DNA of 64,000 nt from Bradyrhizobium sp. SRS-191 (GTDB taxonomy: Bacteria > Pseudomonadota > Alphaproteobacteria > Rhizobiales > Xanthobacteraceae): the NCBI RefSeq assembly GCF_024586915.1, contig NZ_JANBVS010000002.1, forward strand, positions 372,001-436,000, read 5' to 3'. A program made the translations under genes and the position numbers. Each line of letters starts with the position of its first letter. Positions within the stretch are counted from its first letter, which is position 1. Below, in pieces: positions 52,973-62,697 of this stretch. The notes beneath the pieces were generated by a model, which had not been told where the DNA came from, did no database searches, and saw nothing but the letters and a program-made list of their open reading frames with translations.

Positions 52973-53140
52973 TTACTTGATCTTGGCTTCGCGGAATTCG
53001 ACGTGCTTGCGCGCGACCGGGTCGTACTTCTTCTTGACCATCTTGTCGGTCATGGTGCGCGAATTCTTCTTGGCGACGTAATAGAAGCCGGTGTCGGCCG
53101 ACGACACGAGCTTGACCTTGATGGTGACCGCTTTGGCCAT
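52973..53140 (-). CDS. rpmG: 50S ribosomal protein L33
   Basis: A 55-residue basic ribosomal protein, [29 protein letters not shown]..., ending [11 protein letters not shown]. It is the form without the zinc-binding cysteines. Single gene with own terminator. In many Rhizobiales rpmG follows divK-pleD; here about 6 kb of accessory DNA intervenes and the gene lies on the opposite strand. Confidence 0.97.
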   Translation of the reverse strand: MAKAVTIKVKLVSSADTGFYYVAKKNSRTMTDKMVKKKYDPVARKHVEFREAKIK

Positions 53141-53269
53141 GTCTTGAACCTCTGCAATGGGATCGGGGGTGGGCACCGGCCAAAGAGGGGGCGCCGTTGG
53201 CCGGCAACCTACCCAGCCAGCCCTCAAAGTCAAGGTTGCCGGGCCAGATCCGGGGCAGATTCTCAGGTT

Positions 53270-54595
53270 CTAGGCCGGGAAGAAGCGGTTTTTCGGCCTG
53301 GGCAGGCCGAGATTTTCGCGCAAGGTGGGGCCTTCATACTCCGTCCGGAAGATCCCGCGGCGCTGCAGCTCGGGAATCACCTTGTCGACGACATCGTCGA
53401 GGCCCGCGGGCAGGAACGGGAACATGATGTTGAAGCCGTCGGAGCCGCGGCTTTCCAGCCAGTCCTGCATCTGGTCGGCGATGGTCTTTGCGGTGCCGAC
53501 GAAGGCGAGCCCGCCATAGCCGCCGACCCGCTGCGCCAGCTGCCGCACCGTGAGCTTGTCGCGGGCGGCGACGTCGACCAGGCGCTGGCGGCCGCTCTTG
53601 GAGGCGTTGGTCTCGGGGATCTCCGGCAGCGGGCCGTCGGGATCGAAGCCGGAGGCATCGGTACCGAGGATGACCGAGAGCGAGGCGATGGCGCTGTCGT
53701 AATGCACCCGGCTGTCGAGGAGCGCGCGCTTCTCCTTGGCTTCCTCGACGCTGTCGCCGACCACGACAAAGGCGCCGGGCAGGATCTTCAGATGCTCCGG
53801 ATTGCGGCCGATCTTGTCCATGCGGCCCTTGATGTCGGCATAGAGCTTCTGGCCGTCCGAAAGGCTGCCGCCGCCGGTGAACACCGCTTCCGCCGTCTCG
53901 GCCGCGAGCTGCTTGCCGTCCTCGGAGGCGCCGGCCTGCACGATGACCGGCCAGCCCTGCACGGGGCGGGCGATGTTCAGCGGCCCGCGGACCTTGAGAT
54001 ATTTGCCCTTGTGGTCGAGCACGTGCATCTTTCCGGGATCGAAGAACAGCCCGCTCTCAACGTCGCGCACGAAGGCATCGTCGGCGAAGGAATCCCACAG
54101 GCCGGTGACGACGTCGTAGAACTCGCGGGCGCGCTTGTAGCGCTCGGCATGCTCCATGTGATCGTCGAGGCCGAAATTCAGCGCCGCATCAGGGTTGGAG
54201 GTCGTGACGATGTTCCAGCCCGCACGGCCGCCCGAGATATGGTCGAGCGAGGCGAAACGCCGGGCGACGTGATAGGGCTCGTCGAACGTGGTCGATCCCG
54301 TCGCGATCAGGCCGATGTTCTCGGTGACCGCCGACAGAGCCGACAGCAGCGTGAACGGCTCGAACGAGGTCACGGTGTGGCTGCGCTTCAGCGCATCGAT
54401 CGGCATATTCAGCACGGCCAGATGATCGGCCATGAAGAAGGCGTCGAACTTCCCGGCCTCCAGCTTGCGGATCAACTGCTTGAGATGCCCGAAGTTGAAA
54501 TTCGCGTCCGGCCAGGCGCCGGGATAGCGCCACGCGCCGGTGTGGATCGAGACCGGGCGCATGAACGCGCCGAGCTTGAGTTGACGAGGGGCCAT
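53270..54595 (-). CDS. FMN-dependent monooxygenase (NtaA/DszA type)
   Basis: LLM-class flavin-dependent oxidoreductase of 441 residues, a bacterial-luciferase-like barrel. It belongs to the NtaA/SnaA/DszA subgroup: KLGAFMRPVSIHTGAWRYP at the start, DHISGGRAGWNIVTTSNPDAALNFGLDDH and QAGASEDGKQLAAETAEAVF. Reactions are oxygenation of chelates, sulfones or sulfonates with FMNH2 from a separate reductase, which is not adjacent. ATG 54595 was chosen from the family N-terminus. Confidence 0.9.
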   Translation of the reverse strand: MAPRQLKLGAFMRPVSIHTGAWRYPGAWPDANFNFGHLKQLIRKLEAGKFDAFFMADHLAVLNMPIDALKRSHTVTSFEPFTLLSALSAVTENIGLIATGSTTFDEPYHVARRFASLDHISGGRAGWNIVTTSNPDAALNFGLDDHMEHAERYKRAREFYDVVTGLWDSFADDAFVRDVESGLFFDPGKMHVLDHKGKYLKVRGPLNIARPVQGWPVIVQAGASEDGKQLAAETAEAVFTGGGSLSDGQKLYADIKGRMDKIGRNPEHLKILPGAFVVVGDSVEEAKEKRALLDSRVHYDSAIASLSVILGTDASGFDPDGPLPEIPETNASKSGRQRLVDVAARDKLTVRQLAQRVGGYGGLAFVGTAKTIADQMQDWLESRGSDGFNIMFPFLPAGLDDVVDKVIPELQRRGIFRTEYEGPTLRENLGLPRPKNRFFPA

Positions 54596-54744
54596 GAGGG
54601 GGAAGTCCGCGATGGTTGCTGTCTTTGAGGAGATAGGAACTTCGCGGGCGCGCGTCAGCAACCCGCCGCAGAACACGATTTCGTTTTTGGGGCCGCGCGT
54701 AGCACGCTCATTCCAGAGAGGGCCGAGCAAGCGACCCAAACAAC

Positions 54745-54867
54745 AGTGTCGTCCCGGCCTTGAGCCGGGACCCATACTCCGTGAAGCCTATGTGAGGCAC
54801 GGTCTCCATCATCCGGGCCTAAGACAGATTCCGCGGTATGGGTCCCGGCGTTCGCCGGGACGACACT
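54745..54867. repeat. GTGTCGTCCCGG inverted repeat
   Basis: Arms AGTGTCGTCCCGG (54745) and its complement ending at 54867, with inner GGGACCCATAC/GTATGGGTCCC. One of the commonest extragenic palindromes of this bacterial group. It fills most of the 363-bp gap between the monooxygenase and Nudix genes; no gene is there. Confidence 0.8.
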
Positions 54868-54958
54868 TTTGGTGTGGCGCGACCGCCTATCTCATTCTGA
54901 GTGTGGTGGAGCTGACCGCGATCATTCGCGAGAAGCGAATGACATCCTCGCCTTGATG

Positions 54959-55717
54959 CTAGCCGCCCAGCACGTCCTTCTGCATCTTGCCGCCGTAGAA
55001 GTGGAAGAACGGCACTGGCGCGTCGTGGCGCAGCGGGCCGGTGGCCAAGCGCTTGTCGAGTTCGTGGAGGACGTTCTTCGTCATCGGGTGCAAATCGGCC
55101 AGCGGCTTGGAGCCGAGCTCGACCCAGACCAGCTCGACCAGCTCCGCATCGGCGTGAATGACGCCGTCGACGCGGTGGGTGATGGCCGATGCATCGGCCG
55201 TGAAGAAGCGGGTGTCGAAACGCTTGATGCGGCCGGGCGGAGTGATGGCGCGGGCGATCAGGAACAGGCCGGAGGGATCGGGCAGGAGGCCCGCTTCAGC
55301 GAACGGCGCCCATGGTCCGTCCAGCTTCGGGGCAGGGCCGTCGACCTTGCGGCCCAAGCACAGGCCGGTCTCCTCGCAGGCCTCGCGGATCGCGGCGACG
55401 GCCAGCGATTTCGCGCGCGAGGCCGTGGTCTGCGGCTTGCCCTTGAACAAATTGGCTTCGAGCTCGGCCGCCATGGGGGCGGCGACCGGAATGCGGTGAT
55501 CGGTCTTGTCGACGCGGCCGCCGGGGAAGACGAACTTGCCCGGCATGAACACGACCTTGTCGTGGCGCTTGCCGACCAGCACCTTCGGCACCGTGCCGCT
55601 GCGGTCGACCAGGATCAGCGTCGCCGCATCCCTTGGCTTGGTGTAGGGGTGGTGATCCGCTTCCTTCTCGGCGGGCTTGCCCGCCGGTGCGCTCGTCGCC
55701 GGTGCCGTCTCGCTCAT
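54959..55717 (-). CDS. Nudix hydrolase
   Basis: A 252-residue Nudix protein. The box is split: GGRVD, an insertion of about 30 residues, then AVAAIREACEETGL (REACEE catalytic helix). The long insertion before the helix is seen in the NUDT8/NUDT19-like acyl-CoA or RNA-cap diphosphatase type. A disordered N-terminus of 20 Ala/Pro-rich residues precedes the domain. Probably hydrolyses CoA or nucleoside diphosphate derivatives. 41 bp downstream of the DUF983 gene. Confidence 0.88.
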   Translation of the reverse strand: MSETAPATSAPAGKPAEKEADHHPYTKPRDAATLILVDRSGTVPKVLVGKRHDKVVFMPGKFVFPGGRVDKTDHRIPVAAPMAAELEANLFKGKPQTTASRAKSLAVAAIREACEETGLCLGRKVDGPAPKLDGPWAPFAEAGLLPDPSGLFLIARAITPPGRIKRFDTRFFTADASAITHRVDGVIHADAELVELVWVELGSKPLADLHPMTKNVLHELDKRLATGPLRHDAPVPFFHFYGGKMQKDVLGG

Positions 55718-55757
55718 ATCCTCCCCGCCTTTTCTTGTTTGTTGATCGTCCCGTCGC

Positions 55758-56210
55758 TCAAACCGGGGGAATGCCTTCCACCGGGTTGTCGTCGAAGCCG
55801 TGCATGCGGAACGCCCATTGCAGCCCGACGACGGCGCCCTTGACGGGCTGGATCAAGGCGAGTGAGGCAATCAAGGTCACCGGCAGATAGACCGCGAGCT
55901 GCAGGGCCACCGGCGGCGCGTAGTTGGTCTCGATCGACAGCACCAGCGGCACGATGATGTGGCCGACGATGACGATGACGAGATAGGCCGGCAGGTCGTC
56001 GGCGCGATGACCCGAGAAATCCTGGCCGCAGCGGTCACAGTTGTCCGCGACCTTGAGGAAGGCGCGGAACAGCTTGCCCTCGCCGCAACGTGGGCAGCGG
56101 CCGCGCAGGCCGCGCTTCATCGCCGTCCACACGTCGCGCTTCTCGGCGAGACCGGTGTCGCGGGTCCAGGTTTGTGGCAATGCGCGGGGCGTTGAACTCA
56201 TGGCGTCCAT
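55758..56210 (-). CDS. DUF983 membrane protein with zinc ribbon
   Basis: 150 residues: a cytosolic N-terminal zinc ribbon with two CxxC pairs (GRCPRCGEG and NCDRCGQDF), then two membrane helices (about 78-100 and 108-130). DUF983 proteins are widespread in alphaproteobacteria with no proven function. The start ATG 56210 overlaps the rnr end by 13 bp, so it is cotranscribed with topA and rnr. Confidence 0.87.
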   Translation of the reverse strand: MDAMSSTPRALPQTWTRDTGLAEKRDVWTAMKRGLRGRCPRCGEGKLFRAFLKVADNCDRCGQDFSGHRADDLPAYLVIVIVGHIIVPLVLSIETNYAPPVALQLAVYLPVTLIASLALIQPVKGAVVGLQWAFRMHGFDDNPVEGIPPV

Positions 56211-58567
56211 GATCTGCCTTTCTTCGATGTGCCGGGCTTGCGTTTTGCCCCTGCCTTTTGGCTTTTCTTACGGCTCTTGTCTTTATGCTTTGGACGAGGT
56301 TCGGGCTTGGTCCGCTTGGCTCTCGTCCCGACGGTATTCTTGCGCTTCGGTCCCGCGCCGCGCGGATGCCGCGACACCAGCACGTCGGCCTGCGTCAGCA
56401 GCTCGAAGCGCAGTGCGCCGGCCACCGGTTGAGCTTCTACCAGACGCACGTCGACGACGTCCCCCAGCCGGTGCATGGCACCGCTGCGCTGGCCGATCAG
56501 CGCGTGGCGGGTCTCGTCATAGTCGAAATATTCCGTGCCGAGGGTTCGGATCGGCACCAGGCCGTCGGCGCCGGTATCATCGAGCTTGATGAAGAGACCC
56601 GCGCGGGTGACGCCGGAGATGCGACCCTGGAAGGTGGCGCCGATGCGGTCGGCGAGGTGGTGCGCGATCAGCCGGTCGGCGGTCTCGCGCTCGGCCTTCA
56701 TCGCGCGGCGCTCGGTGACCGAGATCTGGGCTGCGACCTCGGCCAGATGATCCGGCGTCTCGCTGTCGGGCAGGGCGCCGTCGCCGAGACCCAATGCGCG
56801 CAGCAGGCCGCGATGCACGACAAGGTCGGCATAGCGGCGGATCGGCGAGGTGAAATGCGCGTAGCGGCGCAGGTTCAGGCCGAAATGCCCGTAATTGTCC
56901 GTGGAGTACTCGGCCTGCGCCTGCGAGCGCAGCACGACCTCGTTGACGAGCTGCTCGTAGTCCTGCCCGGCCACGAGCGTCAGCACGCGGTTGAACAGCG
57001 ATGGCCGCAGCGCGCCCGATTTGGCGAAGGGCACATCGAGCGTCTTCAGGAATTCCTGCAGCGCATGCACCTTCTCCACCGTCGGCTCGTCGTGCACGCG
57101 GTAGATCAGCGGCAGCGCCTTCTTCTCCAGCAGCTCGGCCGCGGCGACGTTGGCCGAGATCATGAACTCCTCGATCAGCTTGTGCGCGTCGAGGCGTTCC
57201 GGCACGACGACGCGGTCGACGGTGCCGTCCTTCTTGAGCAGGATCTTGCGCTCGGGAATGTCGAGGTCGAGCGGATCGCGCGCATCGCGGCCGCGCTTGG
57301 CGACCTCATAGGCTGCATAGAGCGGCTTGAGGATCGGCTCGAGCAGGGGACCCGTCACGTCATCAGGCTTGCCGTCGATGGCGGCCTGCGCCTGCGCGTA
57401 GGAGAGCTTTGCGGCCGAGCGCATCAGCACGCGGTGGAAGGAGTGCGAGCGCTTGCGGCCGTCGGCGCCCATCACCATGCGCACGGCGAGCGCACCGCGC
57501 GCTTCGCCCGGCACCAGCGAGCACAGATTGTTGGAGATGCGCTCGGGCAGCATCGGCACGACGCGGTCGGGGAAGTACACCGAGTTGCCGCGGATCAGCG
57601 CGTCGCGATCGAGCGCCGAGCCGGGCCGCACGTAGTAGGCGACGTCGGCGATCGCGACGTGGAGGATGAAGCCGCCGGCATTGCTCGGATCGAGATCCGG
57701 TTCGGCGTGGACGGCGTCGTCGTGGTCCTTGGCGTCGGGCGGATCGATCGTGACCAGCGGCAGCTCGCGCCAATCCTCGCGCCCCTTCAACGTCGCCGGC
57801 TGCGCCGCCTCGGCTTCCGCAACGGCCGCAGCCGAGAAGTCCATAGGGATCTCGTGGGCGTGGATCGCGATCAGGCTGATCGCCTTCTCGGTCGCGACCG
57901 AGCCGTAGCGCTCCTTCACGCGGCCCGACGGCAGGCCGTAGCCGCGCCCGCGCAACAGGTCGACGCTGATGAGATCGCCATCCTTGGCATCTTTCGTATC
58001 GCCAGGGGCAATCGACAGCTCGCGTCCGGCCTGCTTCTTGTCGACCGGGATCAGGCGCCCGCCGTTGCCGTTGGGGTTGCTCTTGAAGATTCCGAGCACG
58101 CGGTTGCGCGCCTGGTCGAGCACCTTCAGCACGCGGCCGCGATAGGCGATCCCGTCGGCATCGTTGATCGGTTCGACGCGGAGCAAAGCGCGATCGCCGA
58201 CGCCGGCGGTGGCACCTGGCTTGGCGAGGCGAGATGCGTAGATGCGGATGCGCGGCGGCTCGGACTGCTCGGCCTCGTCCCATTCGGCAGGCTTGGCGAT
58301 CAGCTCGCCATCGCTGTCACGGCCGGTGATGTCGGCGACCAGCGTGGCGGGCAATGTCGCGGGCTCGACGATCTTTTTGCGGCCGCTCTTCTTGACGGTG
58401 CCGTCGGCGACGAGCTCGCGCAGCAGCTCTTTCAGTGCTGCGCGATCGGCGTTCTTCAGGCCGAACTCGCGGGCGATATCCTTGGTGCCAACCTTGCCCG
58501 GATTGGCGCGGATGAAGGCGACGATGGCCTCCCGCGGAGGGAAGCCGATGTCGCGCTTTTTGATCAT
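56198..58567 (-). CDS. rnr: Ribonuclease R
   Basis: 3'-5' exoribonuclease of the RNB family, degrading structured RNA. 789 residues: N-terminal winged helix (FPPREAIVAFIRANPGKVGTKDIAREFGL), cold-shock domains, RNB catalytic part with TIDPPDAKDHDDAVHAEPD (metal aspartates), S1 domain and a basic Lys/Arg-rich tail. ATG 58567 starts 4 bp after the topA stop, so it is coupled to topA. Open frame upstream over topA was rejected. Confidence 0.96.
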   Translation of the reverse strand: MIKKRDIGFPPREAIVAFIRANPGKVGTKDIAREFGLKNADRAALKELLRELVADGTVKKSGRKKIVEPATLPATLVADITGRDSDGELIAKPAEWDEAEQSEPPRIRIYASRLAKPGATAGVGDRALLRVEPINDADGIAYRGRVLKVLDQARNRVLGIFKSNPNGNGGRLIPVDKKQAGRELSIAPGDTKDAKDGDLISVDLLRGRGYGLPSGRVKERYGSVATEKAISLIAIHAHEIPMDFSAAAVAEAEAAQPATLKGREDWRELPLVTIDPPDAKDHDDAVHAEPDLDPSNAGGFILHVAIADVAYYVRPGSALDRDALIRGNSVYFPDRVVPMLPERISNNLCSLVPGEARGALAVRMVMGADGRKRSHSFHRVLMRSAAKLSYAQAQAAIDGKPDDVTGPLLEPILKPLYAAYEVAKRGRDARDPLDLDIPERKILLKKDGTVDRVVVPERLDAHKLIEEFMISANVAAAELLEKKALPLIYRVHDEPTVEKVHALQEFLKTLDVPFAKSGALRPSLFNRVLTLVAGQDYEQLVNEVVLRSQAQAEYSTDNYGHFGLNLRRYAHFTSPIRRYADLVVHRGLLRALGLGDGALPDSETPDHLAEVAAQISVTERRAMKAERETADRLIAHHLADRIGATFQGRISGVTRAGLFIKLDDTGADGLVPIRTLGTEYFDYDETRHALIGQRSGAMHRLGDVVDVRLVEAQPVAGALRFELLTQADVLVSRHPRGAGPKRKNTVGTRAKRTKPEPRPKHKDKSRKKSQKAGAKRKPGTSKKGRSWTP

Positions 58568-58571
58568 TTTC

Positions 58572-61334
58572 TCATCCGCGGGCCTTGCCGGCGCTCTTCT
58601 TGGGCGTGGCCTTGGTGGCAGGCTTGGCCGAGGTCTTGGCGGCCTTGGCAACCGGCGCACGCGCCTTGCTGGTGGACTCTGACTTCGGCTTGGCCGCTGC
58701 CTTCTTGGCGACCGCCTTCTTCGCAGGCTTCGGCGTGTCGTCGTCGCCTCCGGCCTTCGGCTTAGTAGCCGCCTTGCTTGAAGAGGACTTGGGCTTCGCA
58801 GCCTTCTTCGGAGCCTTCGCCTTGCCGCCGCCCTTGGCCGCACGCTCGTCGATCAGCACGATCGCCTCGGCGAGCGTGATCGTGTCCTTCTCCTTGTCGC
58901 CGGGGATGGTGGCGTTGACGCCACCCGCGGTGACATAGGCGCCGTAGCGACCGGCCTTCACGGCGACCGGGCCGAGCGACGGATGGTCACCCAGCGCCTT
59001 GCCGGGGTCGGCGCCGAAGCGCTTGCTCGGGCCCTTGGCCACCTTCTCGGCGATCAGGGTGACGGCGCGGTTGAGGCCGATGTCGAACACCTCGTCGCCG
59101 GCCTCCAGGCTGGCATAGGTCTTGTCGTGCTTCACGAACGGTCCAAAGCGGCCGAGTCCGGCGGTGATCGGCAGACCCGTTTCCGGATGCTTGCCAATCT
59201 CGCGCGGCAGCGACAGCAGCTTCAGCGCCAGATCGAGATCGACGTCGGAGGGCTGCGTGCCCTTCGGGATGCCGGCGCGCTTCGGCTTCTCGCCTTCGGC
59301 ATAGTCCTTCTGCTCGCCGAGCTGGATGTAGGGCCCGAACCGGCCGGCCTTGACCGCGACCTCGAGGCCGGAATCCGGATCCTGGCCGAGCATGCGATCG
59401 GCCGCGGCCTCGCTGTCGGCGGCGAGCGGGCGGGTGTAGCGGCACTCCGGATAGTTGGAGCAGCCGACGAAGGCGCCGAACTTGCCGGCCTTCAGATTGA
59501 GCCGGCCGGTGCCGCAGGTCGGGCACTGTCGGACGTCGCCGCCATCCTCGCGCGGCGGATAGATGTGCGGGCCGAGCATCTCGTCGAGCGCGTCGAGCAC
59601 CTGCGCCACGCGCAGGTCCTTGATGTCGTCGACGGCGCCGATAAAGCCGGTCCAGAAATCCTTCAGTACCTGCTGCCAGGCGATCTCATTGTTGGAGATG
59701 CGGTCGAGCTGCTCCTCCAGGTCCGCCGTGAAATCATACTCGACATAGCGGCGGAAGAAGTTTTCGAGGAACGCGATCACGACGCGGCCCTTGTCCTCGC
59801 CGTGCAGCCGCTTCTTCTCCAGCTTCACATAGCCGCGCGCCTTCAGCACATCGAGGATCGAGGCATAGGTGGAGGGCCGGCCGATGCCGAGCTCTTCCAT
59901 GCGCTTGACCAGCGAGGCCTCGGAGAACCGCGGCGGCGGCTCGGTGAAGTGCTGGGTCACCGCGAGATTCTGGCGCTTGAGCGGATCGTTCGGGCTCATC
60001 TGCGGCAGGCGGCGGCTGTCCTCGTCCTCCTCGTCGTCGCGGCCTTCCTGATAGAGCGCGAGGAATCCGTCGAACTTGACGACCTGGCCGGTGGCGCGCA
60101 GCTCCAGGGTGCGGCCGCCCGCCTTGGCGATGATGTCGACGGTGGTGCGCTCCAGCTCGGCCGACTCCATCTGGCTGGCGATGGTGCGGGTCCAGATCAG
60201 CTCATAGAGCTTGGCCTGGTCGTCATCGAGCCGCTTGCGCAGCTCGGCCGGCTTGCGCGACAGGTCGGTCGGTCGGATCGCCTCGTGCGCTTCCTGGGCG
60301 TTCTTGGCCTTGGTCTGGTACTGGCGCGGGCTGTCCGGCACGTATTTGTTGCCGTAGATCTCGCCGATCACCTTGCGCGCCTGGGTGATCGCCTCAGGCG
60401 CGATCTGCACGCCGTCGGTACGCATATAGGTAATGAGACCGGTGGTCTCGCCACCGATGTCGATGCCTTCATAGAGGCGTTGCGCGATGCGCATCGTATG
60501 CGCCGGCGCGAAGCCGAGCTTGCGGCTCGCCTCCTGCTGCAGGGTCGAGGTGGTGAAGGGCGCCTGCGGATTGCGGCGCGCCGGCTTGGCGTCGACGGTC
60601 GCGACCGTGTAGCTCGCCGCGTTGAGCGCGTTCTTGAAGTCTTCGGCTTCCGCACCGGTCCCGATGTCGAGCCGCTGGATCTTCTTGCCGTCGGCACCGA
60701 CGAGGCGGGCCTCGAACGTGTCGCCGCGCGGTGTCGCCAAGGTTGCGATCAGCGACCAGTATTCGCGCGGAACGAACTTCTCGATCTCGAGCTCGCGATC
60801 GCAGACGAGGCGCAGCGCCACCGACTGCACGCGGCCGGCCGAGCGCGCGCCCGGCAGCTTGCGCCACAACACGGGGGAGAGCGTGAAGCCCACGAGGTAA
60901 TCGAGGGCGCGGCGCGCCATGTAGGCATCAACCAGGGCGCCATCGATCTGGCGCGGATTCTTCATCGCCTCGGAGACGGCCTGCTTGGTGATCGCATTGA
61001 AGACGACGCGCTCGATCTTCTGATCCTTCAGCGCGCGCTTCTCCTTCATGACCTCGAGCACGTGCCAGGAGATCGCCTCGCCCTCACGATCAGGGTCGGT
61101 CGCGAGAATCAGGCGGTCGGCGCCCTTCAGGGACTTGGCGATATCGTTGAGTCGGCCGGCGGCCTTGGGGTCGACCTCCCAGATCATCCGGAAATTTTCT
61201 TCCGGATCGACCGAGCCGTTCTTCGCAGGGAGGTCGCGGACATGGCCGAACGAGGCCAGAACCTCATAGGAGGAGCCCAGATACTTATTGATCGTCTTGG
61301 CCTTGGCAGGCGACTCCACGATGACGATATTCAT
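58572..61334 (-). CDS. topA: DNA topoisomerase I
   Basis: Relaxes negative supercoils. 920 residues: Toprim domain (1-140) with E7 in VIVESPAKAKT and TDPDREGEAISW (DxDxE); active tyrosine Y303 in ITYMRTDGV; a zinc ribbon CPTCGTGRLN...GCSNYPEC; alphaproteobacterial C-terminal repeats (AGRFGPYIQLG, AGLGRFGPFVKHD, KAGRYGAYVTAGG); and a disordered Lys/Ala-rich tail (about 830-920). First gene of topA-rnr-DUF983. Confidence 0.97.
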   Translation of the reverse strand: MNIVIVESPAKAKTINKYLGSSYEVLASFGHVRDLPAKNGSVDPEENFRMIWEVDPKAAGRLNDIAKSLKGADRLILATDPDREGEAISWHVLEVMKEKRALKDQKIERVVFNAITKQAVSEAMKNPRQIDGALVDAYMARRALDYLVGFTLSPVLWRKLPGARSAGRVQSVALRLVCDRELEIEKFVPREYWSLIATLATPRGDTFEARLVGADGKKIQRLDIGTGAEAEDFKNALNAASYTVATVDAKPARRNPQAPFTTSTLQQEASRKLGFAPAHTMRIAQRLYEGIDIGGETTGLITYMRTDGVQIAPEAITQARKVIGEIYGNKYVPDSPRQYQTKAKNAQEAHEAIRPTDLSRKPAELRKRLDDDQAKLYELIWTRTIASQMESAELERTTVDIIAKAGGRTLELRATGQVVKFDGFLALYQEGRDDEEDEDSRRLPQMSPNDPLKRQNLAVTQHFTEPPPRFSEASLVKRMEELGIGRPSTYASILDVLKARGYVKLEKKRLHGEDKGRVVIAFLENFFRRYVEYDFTADLEEQLDRISNNEIAWQQVLKDFWTGFIGAVDDIKDLRVAQVLDALDEMLGPHIYPPREDGGDVRQCPTCGTGRLNLKAGKFGAFVGCSNYPECRYTRPLAADSEAAADRMLGQDPDSGLEVAVKAGRFGPYIQLGEQKDYAEGEKPKRAGIPKGTQPSDVDLDLALKLLSLPREIGKHPETGLPITAGLGRFGPFVKHDKTYASLEAGDEVFDIGLNRAVTLIAEKVAKGPSKRFGADPGKALGDHPSLGPVAVKAGRYGAYVTAGGVNATIPGDKEKDTITLAEAIVLIDERAAKGGGKAKAPKKAAKPKSSSSKAATKPKAGGDDDTPKPAKKAVAKKAAAKPKSESTSKARAPVAKAAKTSAKPATKATPKKSAGKARG

Positions 61335-61603
61335 GTATTTCCAATGACTTAGTGGAGGGGTCGAAGCCGGTTTCGCGGGATTCGCGCTCGGCCCGTTGAC
61401 CCGAACATGGGTGGTGAGGGGGTTCCTGTCAAATCGGGGGGCCCCGAAAGTCGATTGCGTCCCACTGGGGAAGTACCTATCAGGTTGTAGGGAGCGCCAT
61501 TGGAACCGTGCTCTTTTTCCGATGTTTTTCCTTAAATACCCGTCATGGGATAGGTCGATTGGTCAAGGAAGCGGACAGACGCGACCAGGATATAGAAGAG
61601 TCG

Positions 61604-61768
61604 ATGGAGGATCCCGATGCCGCGGCGGCGCTGATTGCCGAGGTCACGGCGAGCCTGTCGCAGCTCGCGCAACGCCATAACCTGGACATGCTCGACTACC
61701 TCCTGCGCATGGCCAATCTCGAAGCCGAGGAGCATCTCAGGCTGCGCAGCAAGCGCAGGCTGAGCTGA
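61604..61768 (+). CDS. Small conserved hypothetical protein
   Basis: A helical protein EDPDAAAALIAEVTASLSQLAQRHNLDMLDYLLRMANLEAEEHLRL of 54 residues from ATG 61604 (AGAAGAG upstream) or 69 from TTG 61559. Short helical proteins of this kind are frequent next to housekeeping genes in Bradyrhizobium. Function unknown. Divergent from topA across about 270 bp. Confidence 0.65.
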   Translation: MEDPDAAAALIAEVTASLSQLAQRHNLDMLDYLLRMANLEAEEHLRLRSKRRLS

Positions 61769-61948
61769 TCTTGGTCGCGCTCACGGCGTCGCCACGGTGG
61801 TCGCTTCGTCTTGGCTGAGTTCTTGTCGGAACAGAGACGCGGTTGGCTGACAAGCCTGCAGCGACGGAGAGCGGCGGGTGCAGCGTGCTTTCCCGCGCGC
61901 TCTGGGAGAGCTGCGCCCGAAGGGGTGATTTCGTTCAGGTCAATACGG

Positions 61949-61985
61949 TCGGCGACTGCCTGCGCCTTGTTGCGGCAGTCGCCGA
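61949..61985 (-). terminator. Long hairpin after azoR
   Basis: Perfect 12-bp inverted repeat TCGGCGACTGCC/GGCAGTCGCCGA with a 13-nt loop, 6 bp after the azoR stop codon. No T-run follows, so it is either a weak terminator or an mRNA stabiliser. Confidence 0.55.
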
Positions 61986-61991
61986 AGTCTC

Positions 61992-62600
61992 TCAGGCCGC
62001 GAGGTCGCTCACGGTCTTCAGCGCATGTGCGAGCGCCTGCTCGCGTTGCTCGGGTCCGACCATGATGCCGTCGGCGGCCACGAATTCAGGCGCCGTCACG
62101 CCGATGAAGCCGAGCACACCACGCAGATAGGTTTCGAGATGCTCGAGCGCTGCCATGGGGGCGGAGCCGTAGAAGCCGCCGCGTGACAGCGCGACGATGA
62201 CGCGCTTGCCACCGACGAGACCCTCCGGGCCATTGGCGCCATACTTAAATGTCTTGCCCGGAACCAGAATGCGATCGATCCAGGCCTTGAGCTGGCTCGG
62301 GACGGAGAAATTGTACATCGGTGCGCCGATCACGACGATATCGGCGCGGAGAAACTCGTCGAGCACCGCTTGCCCGGCGGCCACGTCCGCCTGCACCGCA
62401 GGGTCTGTGATCGCGGCGCCATGAGCAATCGCCATATGTGCTCCGGACAGGTGCAACAACGGCGTAGCTGAGAGATCCCGGTAGGTGAGCTCGAGACCGG
62501 GCGTGAGCTCGCGCAGGCGAGTGACGATCGCGGCCGACACCTGACGGCTAACGGAATTGGGGCCGAGCACGCTGGAGTCGACATGGAGCAGTTGGGTCAT
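61992..62600 (-). CDS. azoR: FMN-dependent NADH-azoreductase
   Basis: A 202-residue AzoR-type flavodoxin-fold reductase of azo dyes and quinones, acting against quinone and thiol stress. Motifs: [19 protein letters not shown] (FMN phosphate), [20 protein letters not shown] (ribityl/isoalloxazine) and ALSRGGFYG. It is divergent from an HxlR regulator with 97 bp between, an arrangement known for quinone-sensing HxlR members. Confidence 0.93.
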   Translation of the reverse strand: MTQLLHVDSSVLGPNSVSRQVSAAIVTRLRELTPGLELTYRDLSATPLLHLSGAHMAIAHGAAITDPAVQADVAAGQAVLDEFLRADIVVIGAPMYNFSVPSQLKAWIDRILVPGKTFKYGANGPEGLVGGKRVIVALSRGGFYGSAPMAALEHLETYLRGVLGFIGVTAPEFVAADGIMVGPEQREQALAHALKTVSDLAA

Positions 62601-62697
62601 AGGTCAGTCACCTCAGTACTGGTTTGTAACTGGCGCACTATGAGTGACTGTGCTGTAACCCCACAAGAACGCACATTTTTGAAACCCGGGCACAGCC

